From contig CAITEC010000023.1 of the NCBI GenBank assembly GCA_903891325.1, positions 19,248 through 83,247 on the forward strand: DNA of 64,000 nucleotides, written 5' to 3'. Position numbers and translations under genes: made by a program. Positions 1-7,503 of the stretch are shown here, piece after piece. Within the stretch, counting starts at the first letter, position 1. Every line of letters begins with the position of its first letter. This DNA is from an uncultured Opitutaceae bacterium. GTDB taxonomy: Bacteria > Verrucomicrobiota > Verrucomicrobiia > Opitutales > Opitutaceae. A model generated the notes under the pieces. The model did no database searches, was not told where the DNA came from, and worked only from the letters and a program-made list of their open reading frames with translations.

Positions 1-57
1 CAGCGGATAATGGGAATCGATGCCCGGCTGGGCCTGGAGGGTCGCTGTGGAACTCAT
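1..57 (-). CDS. 5' fragment of a CDS cut by the window edge
   Basis: An ATG on the minus strand overlaps the stop codon of the GxGYxYP gene in an ATGA arrangement, and the frame stays open for 19 codons to the window edge (begins MSSTATLQAQPGIDSHYPL). The overlap suggests translational coupling to the GxGYxYP gene. In the second cassette of this window the equivalent position is held by a MetE-C-like gene, but this N-terminus does not obviously match it. The fragment is too short to assign. Confidence 0.45.
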   Translation of the reverse strand, partial: MSSTATLQAQPGIDSHYPL

Positions 58-1703
58 GGCAGGGATGAATGGGGCGGCTCGTTGCGGTAGAACGTCGCGT
101 AGGTCTTGTTGCCCGCCGCGAGCTTCAGGAAGGTGTCGAGGGGAACCACCTCCGGGCTCTCGTCGAGCCGGGCGATGATGGATTTCACGCGCTTGATGCT
201 GTTGGACTCGCGGACGTGGATGAAGAGGTAATAGGGCCGCTTCGGGTTCAGGCGCATGAGCTCGTTCAGGTCGGCGACGACGTCGTCCACCGCGCGGTTC
301 TGGTCGAGGTAGTAGTCGTACGAGAGGAAGGCCTGGCCATTGCGCAGGTCGTAGGTGTGGGCGGCCGCGTACCCGTTCACGAAGCCGATCGCACCGGGAG
401 CATAGGCATAGAACTCGTCGACCGTTCGCTTGGGCAGGTCCCAGTAGCCGACGGGCACGGGCGCCCCCCGCTGCGTGTGGTCGAGGACGCCCACGACATG
501 CTCGTCGCACAGCGCCATCCCGCGGTTCATCTCATCCATCAGCCCGGGGAAGCGGTCCGCCGGGACGGCGACCGGGTACATGTAGCCGGACTGGCCCCCG
601 ACAAAGTAGTCGTTGGGCTTCTGGTCCCGGGAGAACATCTCGATGATCCCCGGGTACCAGCGGATGCCGTCGATTCCCACGTCCCAGGCGTAGGGGATCT
701 GGCCGCGCTCCGGCTCAATCCAGGCGCCGATGCCCATGGCGTCGGACTGCTCGAGGGCGATGTAGACCTTCTTCTCCGGGACGAGCGTCGAATTGCGGGT
801 GACGTGGTTGTTGTTGTGAAAGTGAAAGCCCGGGGAGAACCCGATCTGGCTGAGGAAGGTGCCGTTGGGAAATGTGTTCAGGCCGATCACCTTCAGCCCG
901 TAGCCGGAGGTCAGCGTGATCCACTGCCCCTCGGTGTCCTTCAGGTAGGGGTGCCACCCGAAGATGAAGGATCCGGGCTTCATCTGCGCAAGGATCCGCT
1001 TGTGAAACGCAAGCTCGTCGGGAAGCCTGGGATCCGCCGACAGGTCGGCCACGAAGGCGTGGAAGGCGATCGCGAGGTCGGCCACCCCCGGCTCCATGAC
1101 ATTCCCCGCGGCGCCGCCCATCCAGACCAGATAGTCGCGGCTGCATTGGTTCCAGTAATGGTCGTAGGCCCAGGTGTAGATCTGGGTGTCGTTCTGCCCC
1201 TCGAAGAGTCCCCGGTAGTCGGCCAGGGGCTTGAGGCCCATCTTCCGGGCCAGGGGGATCAGGTCGTCGTCGACGACCACGGCCCGCATGATTCCCGCCG
1301 CGGTGAAGGCCACGTTCAGGGAGGTGCGCACCTGCTTGTCCCAGACCACGTAGCCGCGCGCAAAGTGCCCGAGGGCCCGCAGGGCCGCCTCGGGGCCGTC
1401 GAGCTGGGTGAAGACGACATGGTGGGTCTCCTCGTAGAGCCGCTTGACCGGGCTGAAGTCGTGGAAGTGCCAGCTCACCGGGTAGTCGATGTAAAGCCGC
1501 GGCGCATCGGTGTTGGCGAGCCCCTGGAGGCTGAGGACCAGGGCGTTCTCGGGCAGCCCTCCCTTGATCTCCCAGTTGTCGCGGACCGCGATCGCAAATG
1601 CGGTCGCCGGGGCGGGGCCGGGCTCGCCCGGGGTTGCGCGCAGGCCGGGGGCGATCCAGGCCAGCGAGAGGGAGAGCAGGAGGAGAAAGAGGAATCGTTT
1701 CAT
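54..1703 (-). CDS. GxGYxYP-family secreted protein, cassette 1 (putative glycoside hydrolase)
   Basis: The 549-aa product has an N-terminal hydrophobic signal sequence (about residues 1-23) and is predicted to be exported. It aligns along its full length with the 552-aa protein at 20972-22630, sharing blocks such as 'GYVVWD', 'GLFEG', 'DAMGIGAW' and 'YDYYLD'. Both belong to the GxGYxYP family (PF14323), which is annotated as a putative glycoside hydrolase without a well-established reaction. The eponymous motif reads QSGYMYP here, so the first Gly is replaced, whereas the paralogue has GPGYMYP. The gene follows a small secreted companion gene by 12 nt, and its stop overlaps the next start. 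I infer a role in extracytoplasmic glycan processing; the substrate is unknown. Confidence 0.85.
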   Translation of the reverse strand: MKRFLFLLLLSLSLAWIAPGLRATPGEPGPAPATAFAIAVRDNWEIKGGLPENALVLSLQGLANTDAPRLYIDYPVSWHFHDFSPVKRLYEETHHVVFTQLDGPEAALRALGHFARGYVVWDKQVRTSLNVAFTAAGIMRAVVVDDDLIPLARKMGLKPLADYRGLFEGQNDTQIYTWAYDHYWNQCSRDYLVWMGGAAGNVMEPGVADLAIAFHAFVADLSADPRLPDELAFHKRILAQMKPGSFIFGWHPYLKDTEGQWITLTSGYGLKVIGLNTFPNGTFLSQIGFSPGFHFHNNNHVTRNSTLVPEKKVYIALEQSDAMGIGAWIEPERGQIPYAWDVGIDGIRWYPGIIEMFSRDQKPNDYFVGGQSGYMYPVAVPADRFPGLMDEMNRGMALCDEHVVGVLDHTQRGAPVPVGYWDLPKRTVDEFYAYAPGAIGFVNGYAAAHTYDLRNGQAFLSYDYYLDQNRAVDDVVADLNELMRLNPKRPYYLFIHVRESNSIKRVKSIIARLDESPEVVPLDTFLKLAAGNKTYATFYRNEPPHSSLP

Positions 1704-1715
1704 GGCGGGTCCGGA

Positions 1716-2240
1716 TTATTCGCGGGTGAAGACGTAGGTCAGGGCCTGGTCGCGCGTGGACCGGAGCTCGAGGAGGGTCAGCGTCCGCCCGTCCGCGGAA
1801 ACCCGGTACTCCTCATAGATATGGATGGGGAATTCGCCCTGCTGCACATTCAGCGACAGCCTCGTCTCTATCTTCAGCACGCGACCGGGCTCCAGCCACT
1901 CGCCCGAGACGCGCTTGAGGTGATCGGCGCCGATGTAGGCGTTGTTGTACCAGCTGTCGATCCAGTAGGCGACGGGATTGGCCAGGACGGTCCTGCCGTC
2001 GGCCCTGACGGAGGTCGTGTCCGAAACCCTGCGGTCCATTCCCCAGACGAACCTGCGGTCGATCGTCACCACGTCGCCGTCGGCGTGGATCACGACCGTC
2101 TCGGCGCTCCACGGCTTGATCGCCGAGCTGCGGTCGAGGTTGAGCTTCCAACGGCCGGAGAGGCCCGCCGGCGCGGCGGCGGCCGCGCAGACGAAGCCGC
2201 AGGCCGCAAGGCAGAGGCAGGCAAGGAATCGGATCTTCAT
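1716..2240 (-). CDS. Small secreted companion protein of GxGYxYP, cassette 1
   Basis: I chose the ATG at 2240 (MKIRFLACL...) over the upstream ORF start because it gives a clean signal peptide ending near 'CAAAAA'; an ATG at 2252 is an alternative. The mature part of about 150 residues starts 'LSGRWKLN' and looks like a small beta-rich, lipocalin-like domain, as in proteins that begin with an LxGxW element. It is clearly paralogous to the product at 22643-23230: both share 'LSG.W', 'DGD.VTI', 'IGA', 'QQGE.P', and a C-terminal 'LRSTR'. Both copies lie directly upstream of a GxGYxYP gene, so a functional pairing is likely. The function is unknown. Confidence 0.75.
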   Translation of the reverse strand: MKIRFLACLCLAACGFVCAAAAAPAGLSGRWKLNLDRSSAIKPWSAETVVIHADGDVVTIDRRFVWGMDRRVSDTTSVRADGRTVLANPVAYWIDSWYNNAYIGADHLKRVSGEWLEPGRVLKIETRLSLNVQQGEFPIHIYEEYRVSADGRTLTLLELRSTRDQALTYVFTRE

Positions 2241-2281
2241 GGGTCCACCCATGAAGCACCGCCCGGGCGATTGGTCAAGGT

Positions 2282-2944
2282 TCAGGGCGCCGCGATCACC
2301 CGCGGCCGCACGTCCTCGCCGAGCAGCGGGGCGGCGACGGCAACCAGGGACGGCATTGCGCTCGCCAGCGTTTCGCCCACGGCGTCCGTGCTGACCCGGG
2401 CGCACCAGAGGGGAATCTTGTTCTTCTGGGTCGCCGCCGCAAAGTCGTAGGCCTCGATGACCAGGTAGTAGCGGTGACTGGACGCGTCGCTCCGGAACTG
2501 GGTCTTCAACGCCTCGGACGGGTCGTTGATGTCGTTGCCCTTGCTCAGGCCGCCGACAAGCGTCGCCATGTCGTCGTCGAGGTTGTCGATCCGGGCAAAG
2601 TCGGAAGCGGGCGCCAGCCGTCCCCAGCGCAGGGTGAGCAGCAGGGTGGGCGGAGACTTCCTGCTGCCCAGGAGGTATCCCCGCGAGGCGAGCGCGACCG
2701 CAACCTGGCGCTGAACCTGCGCAATCGACGGCAGCGCCTCCGCGGGCCAGGCGCCCTTCTCAGAATAGCCGACCGTATAGGGAAGGTAGTAGACCGGATT
2801 TCCCGGACCGGGTGTCGCCGCGGCCTTGCCTTCAGGAGTGACATCGACAACCGCATCCACAAACACGCCCGAGGCGTGGACGGCGGCGGCGGCGACAAAG
2901 GCCGATGCGACCGCGAGCATTCTGAGAAACGACGTGGGGTTCAT
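2282..2944 (-). CDS. Secreted protein of unknown function
   Basis: The 220-aa product has an N-terminal signal sequence with likely cleavage after 'AVHASG'. The rest contains a 'VQRQVAVALASRGYLLG' stretch, typical of small periplasmic or outer-membrane proteins that resemble DUF4136 in layout (pair of beta segments around a 'RGY' helix end), but I cannot assign it firmly. The ATG lies 9 nt after the stop of the SUMF1-domain gene, and the gene continues the minus-strand run toward the cassette 1 genes. No catalytic motif is visible. Confidence 0.65.
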   Translation of the reverse strand: MNPTSFLRMLAVASAFVAAAAVHASGVFVDAVVDVTPEGKAAATPGPGNPVYYLPYTVGYSEKGAWPAEALPSIAQVQRQVAVALASRGYLLGSRKSPPTLLLTLRWGRLAPASDFARIDNLDDDMATLVGGLSKGNDINDPSEALKTQFRSDASSHRYYLVIEAYDFAAATQKNKIPLWCARVSTDAVGETLASAMPSLVAVAAPLLGEDVRPRVIAAP

Positions 2945-2953
2945 GATTTAAAA

Positions 2954-3949
2954 TCAATGGCCCATCGCTGGGGCAAGGGCGATCCTAAAACCGACAAAAA
3001 GCGTGCGGTCCGACGGGACGCTCCAGGGCCGGGAGGCGCAGCGGCACAGGGTGGCGTCGCTGTGCCAGGTGCCCCCGCGCAGGGCGCGGTCGGTGCCGCT
3101 GGGAGGCCCGGCCGGATCGGTGACCTCGCCGCCGGGCAGCCGCGTGGAGGGAAAGTCCAGGCACCACTGGTACAGGTTGCCGAGCATGTCGCTGAGCCCC
3201 CAAGGGTTGGGCGCCTTGAGCCCGACATCGCGCGGGCCCGCGAGGCCGCCGGGATACTGCTTCTCCCCCCACGCCGCGGTGTCCATGCCGCGGCCGACAT
3301 AGCCGACACTGCTGTTTCCCCCGTACCAGGCGATGTCGTCGAGGACCGGGGCGTTGCTCCGGCCGAGGAGCTCCATCGGCCCGGCCCAGGTCGGGCCCGT
3401 GGTACCCGCCCGACAGGCGTATTCCCATTCCGCCTCGGTCGGAAGACGGTATTCGTAGCCCGGCGGCAGTGAACCGTCCCGCCGTGCGAGCCGGTTCAGC
3501 CGGGCGCAGAACGCGGCGGCGTCGTACCAGTTCACATAATACATGGCCACATTGTCGCCCGTGCCGAGCAGGAAGCGGGACACGTCGACATCCGCCCTCA
3601 CGGCCTTCCGCACCTGGGCTGAAAGGTCCGTTCCCATGACCGCCTTCCACTGCCCGTGGGTCACGGCGGTGCGGCCGAGCCAGAAGGGCCGCGAAAGGGT
3701 CACGCGCGTCAGGGGGCCCTCGCAGGCGTCGCGGCCCGGCTCGCCGGGCGGGCTGCCCATGACGAAGGTCCCGGCCGGGATGGGGACCAGATCGAGCCCG
3801 ATTCCCGGCAGCGTAAAGCCCCGGCCTGCGGCGATCTCCCCGGCCCCGAGGCGGGCAGCCGCCGCCAGGGCGGCGACGGCCAGGACGAGGGCGGCAACGC
3901 GGCGGAAACCGCGGCGGTCATCCCGCCTGGACAATGGCTCCATGTTCAT
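2954..3949 (-). CDS. SUMF1/formylglycine-generating-enzyme-domain protein, membrane anchored
   Basis: The 331-aa product has an N-terminal transmembrane or signal segment (about residues 18-34) followed by one SUMF1 (FGE-sulfatase) domain. Landmarks are 'TFVMGSPPGEPGRDACEGP', 'AVTHGQWKAVMG', 'YRLPTEAEWEYACRAG' and 'LRGGTW'. In true formylglycine-generating enzymes two active-site cysteines follow the GG(S/T) element; here the first position is Ser (GGTWHS) and only the second Cys (ATLC) is kept. Copper-dependent sulfatase activation is therefore unlikely, and a binding or other role is more plausible. The start overlaps the end of the lipase-maturation-like gene by 32 nt, suggesting coupling. 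No sulfatase gene lies in the window. Confidence 0.8.
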   Translation of the reverse strand: MNMEPLSRRDDRRGFRRVAALVLAVAALAAAARLGAGEIAAGRGFTLPGIGLDLVPIPAGTFVMGSPPGEPGRDACEGPLTRVTLSRPFWLGRTAVTHGQWKAVMGTDLSAQVRKAVRADVDVSRFLLGTGDNVAMYYVNWYDAAAFCARLNRLARRDGSLPPGYEYRLPTEAEWEYACRAGTTGPTWAGPMELLGRSNAPVLDDIAWYGGNSSVGYVGRGMDTAAWGEKQYPGGLAGPRDVGLKAPNPWGLSDMLGNLYQWCLDFPSTRLPGGEVTDPAGPPSGTDRALRGGTWHSDATLCRCASRPWSVPSDRTLFVGFRIALAPAMGH

Positions 3950-5513
3950 CGAGGTACATCACCGGCATATAGTCGCCCCTGTACTCCTTCGTCCAGAAAT
4001 CACCCGTCCGGGAATGCGTGTCCAGGTCCGTGAACTTCATGAGGTAAATTGACATCCGGATCATCGTCGCCGGCCGGCCCGGGAACGGGTCGCGCTCGAA
4101 CAAGGCGACCACGTCCGGATCCCTGCGAAGGAGGTGCGCGGCGACCGCCGGGAAGAGCGGGGACGCGCGGGTCACAACGCTCGTGTTCTGGAGGATCGCC
4201 TCAAACCGGGGATACCAGGGCGCGATGAAGGGGGAAATCCGGCCCTCCTGCTGGGGCATGTAGCGGAAGTCATAGGTTCGCCACGTCTCACCCCCGTCGT
4301 TGGAGCCCTCCAGTTCCACCGTGTAGCGGGAGGTCATGATGTTCCCGAAGAGCAGGTAGCCGTTCGAGCTGCGGAAAGCCCCGAAGACGCCGTTGGCTGC
4401 CCGCGCGACCGGCCCGGGCACCACCCGGGCCAGATCCGTGTCTGCGAGCAGGAAGAAGCAAAGGCCGAGCGCGAACTGGAAGCCGAGCATCACCCGCAGG
4501 CCCCAGAGCCGCCAGCCCCGGACCACCGGGGCCGGAACGGGCGGCCGGGCCAGGAAACGGGCCGCGCGGCCGATCCGCAGCCGCCGGGCCGCGTCGGCGA
4601 GCATCTGGTCGTCCAGGAAGAGGAAACCCAGGCCGATCGAGGCGACATTCAGCCAGCCGAAATTGTTCGTGAGCTGGATCCCGACGTGGAAGAGGGTCCA
4701 GGTCACGAATGCGATCCACCGGCCGCGGCGGCCGGCAAAGACGGCCAGCAGCGGGGCGGGAATCTCCACAATGAAGGTGAGGGCGATCTCCAGAACGTGG
4801 TAGGCGTGGGGCAGGTGGAAGTCGTAATACCCCAGGATCGTCGGGAAGGGCGCGGACTGGTACATGATGTCCATCGCCGTGAGGTTCCGCCAGAGCGCCC
4901 CGCCGAGCACAAATTTCGCGATCCCCGCCTCGAACATCACCCGGAAAAGGAGCAGGCGGACAGCAAAGAGCGCGATCGGGCGCGGCGGGGACGCCTCCCC
5001 CAGCCCGGGTCGGAATCCGGCCGGGGCAAAGGGAATGCACAGCAGCGCGACCTCGATCATGAGCTGGTCGGGCTGGGTCGCCGCAAAGAACTGCCCCGGA
5101 CTGACGAACGAAAGGAAGGCGGCCCAGCAGGTGAACAGCGCCATCCGGGGCCAGAGGTTGAGCACAAGCGCCGCGGCCGCCGCGAGTCCGAGCCAGCCGA
5201 CGAAGGCGATCATGCCGTCGCCCGCGTTTATCCAGAAGATACCCGGGGCCCTCAGGAACGCGGCAAGCGGCCCGGGCCCCTGCGCAAGCTGGTCCTGGAG
5301 AAAGTCCCCCATCGGTGCGAGCCCGCGGGGACCCACCAGCACCCGCGCCTGCGCGACGACCCCGGCAAAGACGACGCAATAGACAATTCCGACCGCCCGG
5401 AGCACGATCCATCGGGTCCACAGGTGCGAGCTGCCCCCGATCCCGGAAAAGTCCCTGATCCTCCGCCATACGCTTGCAAACACGCCCGGGAGCATGGGAG
5501 CGGTCGCTTTCAT
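3918..5513 (-). CDS. Lipase maturation factor (LMF) family-like membrane protein
   Basis: The 531-aa polytopic membrane protein has an N-terminal block 'RWIVLRAVGIVYCVVFAG' and a central 'LLLFRVMFEAGIAKF...GGALWRNLTAM' block. It ends in a soluble domain with 'ELEGSNDGGETWRTYDFRYMP' and 'FIAPWYPRFEAIL', matching the pattern I know from lipase maturation factor family proteins. In vertebrates LMF1 assists folding of secreted lipases; the bacterial role is not established. It lies 18 nt downstream of a TMTC-like gene and overlaps the SUMF1-domain gene, so it probably acts at the cytoplasmic membrane as part of the same transcription unit. Confidence 0.8.
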   Translation of the reverse strand: MKATAPMLPGVFASVWRRIRDFSGIGGSSHLWTRWIVLRAVGIVYCVVFAGVVAQARVLVGPRGLAPMGDFLQDQLAQGPGPLAAFLRAPGIFWINAGDGMIAFVGWLGLAAAAALVLNLWPRMALFTCWAAFLSFVSPGQFFAATQPDQLMIEVALLCIPFAPAGFRPGLGEASPPRPIALFAVRLLLFRVMFEAGIAKFVLGGALWRNLTAMDIMYQSAPFPTILGYYDFHLPHAYHVLEIALTFIVEIPAPLLAVFAGRRGRWIAFVTWTLFHVGIQLTNNFGWLNVASIGLGFLFLDDQMLADAARRLRIGRAARFLARPPVPAPVVRGWRLWGLRVMLGFQFALGLCFFLLADTDLARVVPGPVARAANGVFGAFRSSNGYLLFGNIMTSRYTVELEGSNDGGETWRTYDFRYMPQQEGRISPFIAPWYPRFEAILQNTSVVTRASPLFPAVAAHLLRRDPDVVALFERDPFPGRPATMIRMSIYLMKFTDLDTHSRTGDFWTKEYRGDYMPVMYLDEHGAIVQAG

Positions 5514-5531
5514 TTCAAACTGATTTACCGC

Positions 5532-7502
5532 CTACCGACCCGTTTGCCCGGCCGCCGCCTTCAGGCGGGCGGCCTCCTCCAGCTCGGCCCTCCCCTCCCG
5601 GTCGAACCCCTCCCCGCCCAGGATCTGGCCGAGGATATCGTGCGCGGAGGCGTAGCCCGGATCGATCCTGATGGCCTCCCGCAGCTCCGCGACGCCCTCC
5701 GGGACGTGCCCGGTCTGCGCGAGCACCGCGCCCATGTTGGTGTGAACCGCGGCGTAGTCGGGCCTGAGCTGGAGCGCCCGCCGATAGCGGCCCAGAGCAT
5801 CGGTCCATCGCTCGGCCGCCGCATAGGCGTTGCCCAGGTTGTACTCCACGTCAGGCGCGTCCGGCGCTATCCTCAGCGACTCAAGGAAGCAGGGAATCGC
5901 CTCCTCGGGGCGCCCGAGCAAGTTCAGCGCCAGGCCCAGGTTGTCAAAGGGAGCCGCCTGCGCCGGGTCGTTGCCCCGCCGGTCGTGATCCTCCAGCCGG
6001 ATCGCCCTTCGGAACTGCGGCACCGATTCCTCGATGCGGCCCGTCCTCATCAGCGCCAGGCCCAGGTTGTAGTGCGCCTCGGCGAGATCCTCCCTGACCC
6101 GCAGCGCCGAATCGTAGTGGGAGATCGCCTCCGCATAGCGCCCCTGCGCGGAATAGAGGTTGCCCAGGTTGTTATCGGACATCCAAGCCCTCGGGTTAGC
6201 GCGGAGCGTGCCGAGGTAGAGAGTCTCCTTGCTGTGATAGAGGCGGCACTGCCGCCACGTGAGCGCTCCGAGCACGACGCATACGAAAATCGGGGCGATT
6301 TTCGTAAAGGTGAAAGTAGTAATTGGTAAGTGATCACGCGAGATTCGCCTTGTCCTAACTCCCTCTCCTCCCCTCGTGCTATCCTTACTAATTACTAATT
6401 TTCCCTTTCTAATTTCAGCATCCCAGGCCCCGGCGGCCAGGGCGAAGACGCCCAGGCTGGCGAGGTACTGCCAGTGGTCGGCGACGTAGGAGAAGACGTA
6501 GGCGTAAATGTTGAAAAAGCCGATCGTCGGGACGAGCGACCCGACGAAGAAGAGCCAGGCGGCGAGCGGGGCGCGGGTCCGGCGGTGGAGCAACGCGAGC
6601 GCGAGGGTCAGCGCAATGACCGCCAGGGAAAAAAGCCATTGCCAGGCGACCGTCGCGTCCACCTGCCAGCGCGGATAGGTGAAGCTGAGGTCCAGCGGCC
6701 AGAGCAGCTTGCCGAGGTAAAAGAGGGTCACGCGTCCCGCCAGGACGAATCGGCCGGCCAGGTCCAGCGCGAAGGCCGATCCGCTCGCCCCGATGTACGT
6801 TCGCTCCACCCAGCCGGAAAAGACGCCGGCCGCCCCGCCAAGCACAATCCATGGCACCAGCGGCCTGACATCCTCCCGCCAGGAGATCCGCCCACGCCGC
6901 CACCAGGCCACGACCAGGAGCGCCGCCGGAAGGGTCGCCGATACCGTCTTGCTAAGGAGTGCCGCGACGAAGAGGAGCGTGGCCGCCCCATACAGCCGCC
7001 GCGATCCACGGCCCCCGGACTCCCACTTCAGGTAGAAAAGCGCGGCCAGCAGGTAAAACACCGTGGACTGGGTGTTCTTCTGCTCGGAAATCCACGCGAC
7101 GGACTCCACGCACACCGGGTGCAGCGCAAAGAGAAGCGCGGCGAAAAGGGGCACCCTTGACCCGGCCCCCTGCGGCAGCAGGCGCCGCAGGACGAGCATG
7201 AACAGGAACGCGGCCGCGGCATGCAGCAGGACATTCACCAGGTGGTACGCCGGCGCCCAGTCCCCCCACAGCCGATGCTCGACCCAGAAGGCGCCGTGCA
7301 GCAGCGGGTAGTACTGCTCGGTCGACCCCAATTCGAACCAGATTCGCCACAGGCCGTGCAGCCCGCGCAGCGCCGGCTTTGTCACGTACGCATCGTCGTC
7401 CCAGACAAAGCCGGCGCCCAGCGCCGGAAAATAGGCGGCCAGGGTCGCCGCGAGGATCAGCGCCCCCTCCCATCCCACCAGCCTTCGGATCCGTGATATC
7501 AT
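5532..7502 (-). CDS. TMTC-like polytopic membrane protein with C-terminal TPR repeats (copy 2)
   Basis: The 656-aa protein has an N-terminal multi-pass half with an acidic first loop 'GFVWDDD' and the conserved 'FALHPVCVESVAWISEQKN' block. The C-terminal TPR array (from about residue 430) shows 'NLGNLYSAQGRYAEAISHYDSA', 'HYNLGLALMRTG' and similar units. This is the architecture of TMTC-type GT-C glycosyltransferases and of many bacterial membrane TPR proteins. The gene starts 1 nt after the stop of its paralogue at 7504-9585. Between the last membrane helices it carries an extra lysine/arginine-rich loop of about 40 residues, encoded by an AT-rich repeat (about 6313-6402) that the paralogue lacks. 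Glycosyl transfer is inferred from family architecture only. Confidence 0.8.
   Translation of the reverse strand: MISRIRRLVGWEGALILAATLAAYFPALGAGFVWDDDAYVTKPALRGLHGLWRIWFELGSTEQYYPLLHGAFWVEHRLWGDWAPAYHLVNVLLHAAAAFLFMLVLRRLLPQGAGSRVPLFAALLFALHPVCVESVAWISEQKNTQSTVFYLLAALFYLKWESGGRGSRRLYGAATLLFVAALLSKTVSATLPAALLVVAWWRRGRISWREDVRPLVPWIVLGGAAGVFSGWVERTYIGASGSAFALDLAGRFVLAGRVTLFYLGKLLWPLDLSFTYPRWQVDATVAWQWLFSLAVIALTLALALLHRRTRAPLAAWLFFVGSLVPTIGFFNIYAYVFSYVADHWQYLASLGVFALAAGAWDAEIRKGKLVISKDSTRGGEGVRTRRISRDHLPITTFTFTKIAPIFVCVVLGALTWRQCRLYHSKETLYLGTLRANPRAWMSDNNLGNLYSAQGRYAEAISHYDSALRVREDLAEAHYNLGLALMRTGRIEESVPQFRRAIRLEDHDRRGNDPAQAAPFDNLGLALNLLGRPEEAIPCFLESLRIAPDAPDVEYNLGNAYAAAERWTDALGRYRRALQLRPDYAAVHTNMGAVLAQTGHVPEGVAELREAIRIDPGYASAHDILGQILGGEGFDREGRAELEEAARLKAAAGQTGR
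6313..6402. repeat. AT-rich imperfect inverted repeat inserted in frame in a coding region
   Basis: The arms aaagtagtaattggtaag (6313-6330) and cttactaattactaattt (6384-6401) match as an imperfect inverted repeat at 16 of 18 positions. The block is visibly AT-richer than its flanks and sits inside the TMTC-like gene without breaking the frame. A related AT-rich motif occurs in the intergenic region at 11881-11912. This looks like a small REP or MITE-like element. Confidence 0.65.
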
Positions 7503-7503
7503 G

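Noticed and set aside
69-2450. 793-aa plus-strand ORF at the left end
   Set aside because: It lies antisense to three well-supported minus-strand genes, is dominated by Val/Gly/Arg/Asp and has no recognisable domain; a shadow of GC-rich coding.
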